From Moraxellaceae bacterium (GTDB lineage Bacteria > Pseudomonadota > Gammaproteobacteria > Pseudomonadales > Moraxellaceae): a DNA stretch of 5,226 nt. A model generated the notes under the pieces. That model was given only the letters and a program-made list of their open reading frames with translations. It ran no database searches and was not told the DNA's origin. The DNA is taken from the NCBI GenBank assembly GCA_030684415.1, contig JAUXNL010000589.1, positions 1 through 5,226 on the forward strand, read 5' to 3'. Positions 1-4,133 of this stretch are shown piece after piece. Each line of letters opens with the position of its first letter. Position 1 is the stretch's first letter. A program made the position numbers and the translations under genes.

Positions 1-526
1 CGGCTTGGGCTTCCCGCTTTGCGACACCGAAGGCCGCTGGATCGAGGCCGATTTTGGTGATCTCACCATTGTGTCGCTGTATCTGCCCTCCGGTTCGGCA
101 AGTGAGGTGGCGCAGGCCCGCAAAGACGAGTTTCTGGGCAAGCTGATGCCCCTCATGCGCGAATGGCGGAAGGCCGGCCGGAAAATGATCATCTGCGGCG
201 ACTGGAATATCGCGCACAAGGAAATCGACTTGAAGAACTGGAAGGGCAACCTGAAGAACTCAGGCTTTCTGCCCCACGAGCGGGCCTGGCTGACTACCCT
301 GTTTGACGACGTGGGCTATGTCGATGCGTTTCGCGTCGTGAATCAGGAGGCAGACCAGTACACCTGGTGGTCTAACCGCGGTCAGGCGCGTGCCAAGAAC
401 GTGGGTTGGCGGATTGATTACCAGATTGTCTCGCCCGAACTGCGCGATTCAGTCCGGACAACGGCGGTTTACAAGGAAAGCTGGTTTTCTGACCACGCTC
501 CACTGACAATCGACTATGCGTTTTGA
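1..526 (+). CDS. xthA: Exodeoxyribonuclease III (AP endonuclease), 5' end cut by window edge
   Basis: The frame is open from the left edge (first full codon at 2) to a TGA at 524-526, giving about 174 residues of a family usually near 255 residues. The missing N-terminus lies outside the window. Exonuclease III removes nucleotides 3'-5' from duplex DNA and cleaves at abasic sites in cytoplasmic base-excision repair. Numbering from the TTG codon at 5, the endonuclease/exonuclease/phosphatase-fold motifs appear in order: SLYLPSG with the active-site Tyr (26), GDWNIAH with metal/phosphate-binding Asp66 and Asn68, YTWWSNRG (119-126), GWRIDY with Asp138, and the C-terminal SDH with Asp163-His164. 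The NWKGNLKNSGFLPHERAWL block is typical of the bacterial XthA/ExoA group. No catalytic residue is missing in the visible part. The TTG at 5 is internal and should not be taken as the start. Family assignment is firm; the symbol xthA rather than exoA is convention. Confidence 0.95.
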   Translation, partial: GLGFPLCDTEGRWIEADFGDLTIVSLYLPSGSASEVAQARKDEFLGKLMPLMREWRKAGRKMIICGDWNIAHKEIDLKNWKGNLKNSGFLPHERAWLTTLFDDVGYVDAFRVVNQEADQYTWWSNRGQARAKNVGWRIDYQIVSPELRDSVRTTAVYKESWFSDHAPLTIDYAF

Positions 527-563
527 CTCCATCTGTGTGCATGCAGAATGCGCTGTTCCGCTA

Positions 564-593
564 TTGAAGGGCGATGCACCACGCTGCTAGCGT
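564..593 (+). promoter_or_regulatory. Candidate promoter for the lipoprotein-methyltransferase unit
   Basis: TTGAAG (564-569) is a possible -35. An 18-base spacer leads to TAGCGT (588-593), preceded by TGC as in extended -10 promoters. The match to sigma-70 consensus is partial (4/6 and 3/6). The position, about 30 bases before the ATG at 626, is reasonable, and no better candidate is visible in the 99-base gap. Confidence 0.3.
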
Positions 594-595
594 GG
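579..595 (+). other. Small perfect inverted repeat between xthA and the lipoprotein gene
   Basis: CCACGCT (579-585) and AGCGTGG (589-595) form a perfect 7-bp stem with a GCT loop, 52 bases after the xthA stop. There is no T-run directly after it, only a loose T-rich stretch near 601-610, so it is a weak candidate for an xthA terminator. It overlaps the possible -10 of the downstream gene and could instead be regulatory. Confidence 0.35.
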
Positions 596-625
596 CCCCG
601 TTCATCATTTCACCAAGGTGCCATC

Positions 626-1003
626 ATGAAAAAACACATACTGATTTCCCTGCTCGCGGCGTCTGTCATGACACTTTCTGCCTGTAGCGCCAAAGCGCCG
701 CCCTCGTTTGGTGAGCAAATGCAGGCCCATAGCAAAGAAAAGGCCGCGCTGGCCAAGCAGTGGCAGGCCGCTGATTCCAAACGTGAAAAAGGCCAGGCGC
801 TCCTCGCCAAGGGTCAGAAAAACCTGACCAAGGCGCAGAAAGCCATGAATCAGGCCAATCTCGATATCAAGAATGGTCAAACCATGATTGCCGAAGGCGA
901 AGCGGCCATGCGCGCGTCTGAAGAGGCGGTCCGTGCATTGCGTGAAGTGGTGATCGAAATCCCGACCACGCCGCTGACTGTGCCGGCACCTGCGGCCCCA
1001 TGA
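626..1003 (+). CDS. Small coiled-coil lipoprotein with Gly/Ala heptad repeats
   Basis: This 125-residue protein opens with a lipoprotein signal peptide: MKKH, a hydrophobic stretch to residue 18, then the lipobox LSAC with the lipidated Cys at 20. A Ser follows at +2, which in enterobacterial rules favours outer-membrane sorting. The mature part is Lys/Gln/Ala/Glu-rich and helical. Residues 55-96 form six contiguous heptads: the second position is Gly or Ala (56, 63, 70, 77, 84, 91) and the sixth is Leu, Met or Ile (60, 67, 74, 81, 88, 95). A Pro/Thr-rich tail (113-125) ends the chain. I chose the ATG at 626 because AAGGTG (615-620) is a good ribosome site and the signal peptide begins there; the longer in-frame ORF from 548 would bury the signal. 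The stop overlaps the methyltransferase start. I do not recognise a named family. A structural envelope role is inference from the lipobox and coiled coil. Confidence 0.85.
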   Translation: MKKHILISLLAASVMTLSACSAKAPPSFGEQMQAHSKEKAALAKQWQAADSKREKGQALLAKGQKNLTKAQKAMNQANLDIKNGQTMIAEGEAAMRASEEAVRALREVVIEIPTTPLTVPAPAAP

Positions 1004-1602
1004 GTCGGGGAGCGCCGGATGCGGCTACCGTCGCACGCTGGAGGGAAGACATTGTCTTTACCGAAAGCGTGCGCGGTTGCTCCTTCAATTTTCACACCAC
1101 CTGGGGCATTTTTTCGCCCCGGGCGGTAGATGAAGGTTCACGTCTGCTGCTCGATCATCTGGAGATAAATCCTGCGGATGATTGTCTGGATGTCGGCTGT
1201 GGTTATGGTGTGCTCGGCATGACCATGGCGAAGCTTGCTCCGGCAGGTAAAACCATTCTCATCGACAAGGATTTTGTAGCCGTGGACTACGCGCGTCGTA
1301 ATTGCGAGCGTAATAGTCTGGGCAATACGGAAACCTTTCTCAGCAATGGCTTCAACCAGATTCCACCGGATCAGAAGTTCGATCTGATTGTGTCCAATCT
1401 GCCGGCCAAGGTTGGTAACGAACAGCATTATCTTTACTTGTTTGACGCCCATGCCCGCTTGCGGCCGGGCGGCCGCTTTGTTGTTGTCACCATCAATGGG
1501 CTGCGCGACTTCATCAGCCGTACGTTCAAAGAAGTGTTCGGTAATTACGACAAGCTCAAGCAAGGCAAGACGTACACTGTGGCTCAAGCCATTCGTGAGT
1601 AA
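1000..1602 (+). CDS. Class I SAM-dependent methyltransferase, RsmC/YbxB-like (MTS domain)
   Basis: This is a 200-residue single-domain Rossmann-fold methyltransferase. Motif I, DVGCGYG, lies at 64-70 within LDVGCGYGVLGMTMAK. The acidic end of strand 2 is Asp89 (ILIDKD), and motif IV, FDLIVSNLPAKVG, spans 127-139. LRPGGRFVVV (154-163) is the usual strand after the catalytic loop, and a YbxB-like tail (EVFGNYDKLKQGKTYTVAQA) follows. An FTESVRGCSFNFHTTWGIFSP lead resembles the short N-terminus of YbxB/RsmC C-domains. Relatives modify guanine N2 in rRNA, but the substrate here is unknown. The motif IV tetrapeptide is NLPA instead of NPPF/NPPI, so the base-stacking residue is altered while Asn133 is kept. 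The ATG at 1000 overlaps the upstream TGA (1001-1003), indicating translational coupling, and no separate strong ribosome site is seen. The gene ends 21 bases before a strong terminator. Fold is certain, substrate is not. Confidence 0.88.
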   Translation: MSRGAPDAATVARWREDIVFTESVRGCSFNFHTTWGIFSPRAVDEGSRLLLDHLEINPADDCLDVGCGYGVLGMTMAKLAPAGKTILIDKDFVAVDYARRNCERNSLGNTETFLSNGFNQIPPDQKFDLIVSNLPAKVGNEQHYLYLFDAHARLRPGGRFVVVTINGLRDFISRTFKEVFGNYDKLKQGKTYTVAQAIRE

Positions 1603-1623
1603 GTGCGCCGGTTTCGTTTTGGC

Positions 1624-1653
1624 AAAAAGCCCGCCTGTTCCGGCGGGCTTTTT
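1624..1653 (+). terminator. Rho-independent terminator of the lipoprotein-methyltransferase unit
   Basis: AAAAAGCCCGCC (1624-1635) and GGCGGGCTTTTT (1642-1653) form a perfect 12-bp stem with a TGTTCC loop, so a GC-rich hairpin runs into a T-run. It starts 21 bases after the methyltransferase stop. The symmetric A/T tracts mean it could also stop leftward transcripts. Confidence 0.92.
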
Positions 1654-1685
1654 CATTCTCGCGTTAGCCAAAACCGTTCGGGCGT

Positions 1686-1708
1686 AGCCCTTCGACAAGC
1701 TCAGGGCT
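1686..1708 (+). repeat. Dispersed palindromic repeat, TTCGACAAGCTCAG core, copy 1
   Basis: AGCCCT (1686-1691) and AGGGCT (1703-1708) pair around TCGACAAGCTC. The core TTCGACAAGCTCAG (1691-1704) recurs in reverse orientation at 2901-2914 with one change, and in degraded form at 2842-2855. From memory, this core is a frequent intergenic repeat in many proteobacterial genomes; I have not verified that here. Confidence 0.7.
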
Positions 1709-1731
1709 GGCCGCGAGACTCAAACGCTTGA

Positions 1732-1798
1732 GTGATTGATTCAGCGTGAAGTGATTCCGGACATGTGCCGGAATCGCAGTCTGAAAAAGCCCGGGATG
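1732..1798 (+). repeat. Long intergenic repeat, copy 1 (paired with 5161-5226)
   Basis: The stretch 1751-1798 matches 5180-5226 at 46 of 48 aligned positions: one substitution (T1780 versus G) and one missing A. Weaker similarity extends back to 1732. Inside is a perfect stem, GATTCCGG (1753-1760) with CCGGAATC (1768-1775), around an ACATGTG loop, followed by the left arm of the 1781-1809 hairpin. A further small stem, ACTCAA (1718-1723) with TTGAGT (1728-1733), overlaps the left end. The region therefore carries at least three palindromes in about 90 bases. Confidence 0.85.
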
Positions 1799-1809
1799 GG
1801 CGTTTTCAG
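1781..1809 (-). terminator. Bidirectional hairpin terminator serving the minus-strand peroxiredoxin-like gene
   Basis: CTGAAAA (1781-1787) pairs with TTTTCAG (1803-1809), and GCCC (1789-1792) pairs with GGGC (1798-1801), with one A/G mismatch between the two stems and a GGGAT loop. Read on the minus strand, the GC stem is followed directly by TTTTT, a classic intrinsic terminator, starting 7 bases after the stop of the gene ending at 1817. Its left arm lies in the repeat also present at the right edge of the window. Confidence 0.8.
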
Positions 1810-1816
1810 CAGGCTG

Positions 1817-2650
1817 TCAAGGCAGCTCACCGTCCAGCACTTTCAGGAAAACATCGGGCTCCGGGCGCAGGCGATAATTGTCAGTGAGGTCGCGCCAGAC
1901 GATTTTGCCTCCTTCGGTGAGGATGACGGTCGGCATGGGGGCGGCGCTGTCGTAGCCCAGTGCTTGCAGCCCCATCGGCAGACCTGTTTCATCGACAATG
2001 CCGAGTGCGCGAGCGAGATCGTTATTGCTGTCTTGCAGGAAGGTCATGGGGGCTGAAACGGACGTTGCCAGACGCGCAGAAGCGCTGGCGGACTGCGGGC
2101 TGATCATCAGCACCTTTACGCCGCGCTTTTCCAGTTCGCGGTAGTGCGCCGCCAACTCACGTACTTGCGCCACACACACCGGGCACCAGTTGCCGCGATA
2201 GAAAAGCCAGAGCGTGCGGCCGGCAAAAAATTCCGTCGTGGTCACGGTACGGCCTTCTGTTGTGCGCAGGTTCAGCGCCGGCATGACGGCGCCTGTCGCC
2301 AGACGGTTGCTTTCGCGATCGGCAAAGCGCGAATACCACTGGATGTACAACTGCGGCCCGAGAAAGCCACACAGACCAATCAGCAGGAGTGCAGACTCAT
2401 ATCCCGCTGCCGATGTGTTCAGCACGGAAAGACCGATGACGCCGCCCAGCATCAGCCACCAAGGGTGTGCGCTGGTGCGTGCGGGCTTGGCGATGAACAG
2501 CCAGCCAAAAAACAATGCAGGCACTGCCGCGGCGGCGAGTACGGCCCAGCCGTTGCGGTCACCGGTTTGTGCCAGCCAGACACCATAAGCACTGCTGATA
2601 AAAACCAGTGCCACAAACGCGCTGATAAAAAGGGGCTTCAGGTATTTCAT
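1817..2650 (-). CDS. Membrane-anchored peroxiredoxin-like (AhpC/TSA, thioredoxin-fold) protein
   Basis: The protein has 277 residues. Four hydrophobic segments occupy roughly 6-27, 34-53, 64-82 and 84-103, followed by a thioredoxin-fold domain (about 118-277). That domain has FYRGNWCPVCVAQVRELAAHY with Cys156-x-x-Cys159, the VLMISPQS strand (180-187), and a likely cis-Pro at 240 (APMPTVIL). The RGxWCPxC signature is that of the peroxiredoxin-like AhpC/TSA subgroup and differs from the PxxxTxxC of classical peroxiredoxins. It is therefore probably a thiol-disulfide or peroxide reductase; the substrate is unknown. Basic residues before helix 1, in loop 54-63 (AKPARTSAHP) and after helix 4 (YSRFADRESNR) suggest a cytoplasmic active domain. 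I chose the ATG at 2650 because MKYLKPLF leads straight into helix 1, although its Shine-Dalgarno is weak (GGAA about 10 bases upstream). The open frame runs on to 2758, but that extension is Pro/His-rich and implausible. Confidence 0.82.
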   Translation of the reverse strand: MKYLKPLFISAFVALVFISSAYGVWLAQTGDRNGWAVLAAAAVPALFFGWLFIAKPARTSAHPWWLMLGGVIGLSVLNTSAAGYESALLLIGLCGFLGPQLYIQWYSRFADRESNRLATGAVMPALNLRTTEGRTVTTTEFFAGRTLWLFYRGNWCPVCVAQVRELAAHYRELEKRGVKVLMISPQSASASARLATSVSAPMTFLQDSNNDLARALGIVDETGLPMGLQALGYDSAAPMPTVILTEGGKIVWRDLTDNYRLRPEPDVFLKVLDGELP

Positions 2651-2728
2651 CGTGATGATTCCATTCTGAGCTGCCGGGTGGGGCATCACGTCGATGCTGG
2701 ATAGCCCGAAACTTTGTTGATGCCTCCG

Positions 2729-2758
2729 ATGGTAGTGAGTGGGCCCATGGATGGCCAA
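2729..2758 (-). promoter_or_regulatory. Possible promoter for the peroxiredoxin-like gene
   Basis: On the minus strand, TTGGCC (plus 2753-2758) is followed after 18 bases by TACCAT (plus 2729-2734). Each is a 4/6 match to sigma-70 elements. This would give a leader of about 70 bases to the ATG at 2650. It is the best candidate I found by eye, but weak. Confidence 0.25.
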
Positions 2759-2838
2759 CTGAAATCCTCGGGAGGCACAGGCGCTGTGCGCACGGTGTTA
2801 GCCGCTTGCTGAAAAGCACCCTTGCGTGTACTTACCTG

Positions 2839-2864
2839 CCCTTCGGCAGTCTCAGGACGAACAG
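2839..2864 (+). repeat. Dispersed repeat, TTCGACAAGCTCAG core, degraded copy
   Basis: The core reads TTCGGCAGTCTCAG (2842-2855), three changes from the copy at 1691-1704, and is followed by GACGAAC, the mirror of the flank GTTCGTG seen at the 2891-2920 copy. It forms the left arm of the inner palindrome. Confidence 0.5.
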
Positions 2865-2890
2865 AAGATCAATAACTTACCGCTAAAAAA

Positions 2891-2920
2891 TCCGTTCGTG
2901 CTGAGCCTGTCGAAGCATGA
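2891..2920 (-). repeat. Dispersed repeat, TTCGACAAGCTCAG core, inverted copy
   Basis: On the minus strand the core is TTCGACAGGCTCAG (plus 2901-2914), one change from copy 1, with flanks ATGC and CACGAACGG. TGCT (2899-2902) and AGCA (2914-2917) give it a short stem of its own, and with 2839-2864 it makes a larger imperfect hairpin. Confidence 0.65.
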
Positions 2921-3149
2921 TCAGCATTATTTCTCAGCAAGCGGCTAGTCGTCTTGGCGCGGCGGCAAAACCATCAATAAGCCATGCTGAGGCGGCGCTT
3001 CGATGGCTAACGAAAACGCCCCGCCACAAGCTCCGCCCAAGCGTTGCGCAATAAAATCAACTCACGCGCAGTCCGCCAACACTTTCCCGGCGCAAGCCGC
3101 ACACTGCCGCACCGACCAGGCCCGCCGCCCTTCGCGCCATCAGCATAAA

Positions 3150-3932
3150 TCAGCGTGCGACGAGCAAGCCGGCAAACCAGGTCACGATGAAGCGCGGGGA
3201 AATGCGCACCAGAAACGGCAGGGGTTTGTTCATGAGGCCGGTTACGATCATGCGGCGCCCGCTGTTCAGTGCCTTCATGCCGCTGCGTGCCACGGTGTCG
3301 GCACTGTCCATGATTTTGGCCGCGAAGGTGCCGCGGTTACCGGCAACATCGTGGAAGGCGGTTTCCGTGGCGCCCGGGCAGACGGCGGTGACCTTGATGC
3401 CGTTGCGGCCTTCTTCGGCGGCCAGCGCTTCGGAAAACAGCAGCACATAGGATTTGGTGGCGCCATAAACGGCGAAGCGTGGGCAGGCCTGGAAGGCGGC
3501 CACAGAGGCAATGTTCATGATGCGCCCGCCTTTGCGCGCGCGCATGGACGGCAGCACGGCATGGCAAAGCTCGGTCAGCGTGACCATGTTCAACTGCATC
3601 ATGCCTTGCACCCGGTCGAGTGGCATGTCGGCAAAGCGGTCGTTGATGCCGAAGCCGGCATTGTTGATCAGCGTGTCCACCACAAAGCCGCGCTGGCCGA
3701 CCTCTGCCATCAGTGCGGCGGCGGAGCCGGGCTTTTCCAGGTCCAGCCCGATCACTTCCACTTTCACGCCATGGGCGGTACTGAGTTCGCTGGCCAGTGC
3801 GGCCAGCTTTTCCTGGCGTCGGGCGACCAGCACCAGCACCTGCTTTTCTTCGGCCGCGAGCTGGCGGGCAAGGGCTTCGCCAATGCCACTGGAGGCACCG
3901 GTAATCAGGGTGACGGGAATCGGGGTGCTCAT
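3150..3932 (-). CDS. SDR family NAD(P)-dependent oxidoreductase
   Basis: This is a 260-residue classical short-chain dehydrogenase/reductase, about the usual family length. The cofactor motif TGASSGIG is at 11-18. ARR (37-39) after strand 2 favours NADP(H). GLDLEK is at 62-67, NNAG at 90-93 and catalytic Asn115 in LNMVT. Ser143 (NIASVAA), Tyr156 and Lys160 (YGATK) complete the catalytic tetrad, and PG at 186-187 precedes the substrate loop. It should carry out reversible oxidation/reduction of a carbonyl/hydroxyl group in the cytoplasm; the substrate cannot be read from the sequence. The C-terminus (LVRISPRFIVTWFAGLLVAR) is hydrophobic with Arg, common in the DltE/YqjQ-like SDRs. The ATG at 3932 has AGAGGAG 6 bases upstream and places TGASSGIG at the normal distance. 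The frame stays open upstream to 4760, but that is antisense to the next gene. Divergent transcription from the PanE-like gene suggests shared control. Confidence 0.93.
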   Translation of the reverse strand: MSTPIPVTLITGASSGIGEALARQLAAEEKQVLVLVARRQEKLAALASELSTAHGVKVEVIGLDLEKPGSAAALMAEVGQRGFVVDTLINNAGFGINDRFADMPLDRVQGMMQLNMVTLTELCHAVLPSMRARKGGRIMNIASVAAFQACPRFAVYGATKSYVLLFSEALAAEEGRNGIKVTAVCPGATETAFHDVAGNRGTFAAKIMDSADTVARSGMKALNSGRRMIVTGLMNKPLPFLVRISPRFIVTWFAGLLVAR

Positions 3933-3980
3933 GAGTGGCTCCTCTGCGGCAGGACGGCGGCGTGCCATCTGATGAACGGC

Positions 3981-4010
3981 ACGGTAATTCAATAGTTCGA
4001 TACTTGTCAA
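3981..4010 (-). promoter_or_regulatory. Candidate promoter for the SDR gene
   Basis: On the minus strand a perfect consensus TTGACA (plus 4005-4010) is followed after 18 bases by TACCGT (plus 3981-3986), a partial -10. The implied start lies about 40 bases before the ATG at 3932. The -35 sits inside the palindrome 3992-4015, so a bound protein would block it. Confidence 0.5.
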
Positions 4011-4015
4011 ACTAT
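3992..4015. promoter_or_regulatory. 24-base imperfect palindrome, candidate operator between divergent genes
   Basis: ATAGTT (3992-3997) mirrors AACTAT (4010-4015) perfectly. The inner bases CGATAC/TTGTCA add partial symmetry (Gly-Ala style GA/TC pairs at 3999-4000 and 4007-4008, and A/T at 4002/4005). The size and AT-rich arms suit a dimeric winged-helix repressor; a MarR-type site is one possibility but not shown. It covers the -35 regions of promoters pointing both ways. Confidence 0.55.
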
Positions 4016-4034
4016 CAATCTGTTCTGCTAGGAT
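4004..4034 (+). promoter_or_regulatory. Candidate promoter for the PanE-like gene
   Basis: TAGGAT (4029-4034) with a preceding TGC makes an extended -10. TTGTCA (4004-4009) is the nearest -35-like hexamer, at a long spacing of 19, and lies in the palindrome. The implied leader to the ATG at 4134 is about 90 bases. Confidence 0.4.
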
Positions 4035-4133
4035 GGCGACCATTGCGGAAATGGCTTGAACAAGTGGCCGTTCACCGGCAATAACAGGCAGCGCACCCAC
4101 AACACCGGTGCTGGGCAACGAGGAGGGCGGAGA

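Larger units (their letters stand above)
2799..2947. repeat. 149-base nested palindrome with 17-base terminal inverted repeats (MITE/REPIN-like)
   Basis: The left terminus 2799-2815 (TAGCCGCTTGCTGAAAA) is the reverse complement of the right terminus 2931-2947 at 16 of 17 positions. Nested inside, 2840-2864 and 2892-2916 are inverted relative to one another at about 20 of 25 positions, separated by an AT-rich 27-base centre (2865-2891). The outer and inner pairs are centred within 5 bases of each other. There is no ORF or transposase. The inner arms are copies of the TTCGACAAGCTCAG-core repeat. I see no obvious target duplication. A non-autonomous element or a cluster of REP-type palindromes are both possible. 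Confidence 0.65.
2651..3149. other. Gene-free intergenic region between two minus-strand genes
   Basis: About 500 bases hold no credible gene. From left to right there is a possible promoter (2729-2758), a small stem GCACAG/CTGTGC (2775-2780 with 2784-2789), the 149-base nested palindrome (2799-2947), and then about 200 bases (2948-3149) with only minor structure, such as AGCCAT (2980-2985) with ATGGCT (3003-3008). No clear T-tailed terminator is visible after the SDR stop. The open frames crossing this part have biased composition and no start context. Confidence 0.6.

Noticed and set aside
548..625. N-terminal extension of the lipoprotein to an ATG at 548
   Set aside because: It would place 26 residues before the signal peptide and ignores the AAGGTG site before 626.
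1138..1698. 186-codon minus-strand open frame
   Set aside because: It overlaps the methyltransferase in antisense and crosses its terminator, and there is no start context.
1736..2056. 106-codon plus-strand open frame starting in the repeat
   Set aside because: It begins inside the palindromic repeat and then runs antisense to the C-terminus of the peroxiredoxin-like gene. It has no domain or ribosome site.
2144..2704. 186-codon plus-strand open frame
   Set aside because: It is antisense to the peroxiredoxin-like gene, with Arg/Cys/Gln-rich composition and no recognisable motif.
2651..2758. N-terminal extension of the peroxiredoxin-like protein
   Set aside because: The 36 added residues are His/Pro-rich and precede the first membrane helix without purpose. 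MKYLKPLF is a natural membrane-protein start.
2799..2947. CRISPR or full insertion sequence
   Set aside because: The repeats are inverted, with no regular direct repeats or spacers, and 149 bases cannot encode a transposase.
3003..3995. 330-codon open frame on the plus strand
   Set aside because: It is antisense to the SDR gene, whose motifs are complete on the minus strand. Its product is an unnatural Gly/His/Ala-rich chain with no domain pattern and no ribosome site.
4073..4110. CACCGG ... CACCGGTG motifs in the PanE-like leader as an operator or riboswitch
   Set aside because: CACCGGTG is self-complementary but short, and the spacing and flanks show no further structure. This is within chance for GC-rich sequence.
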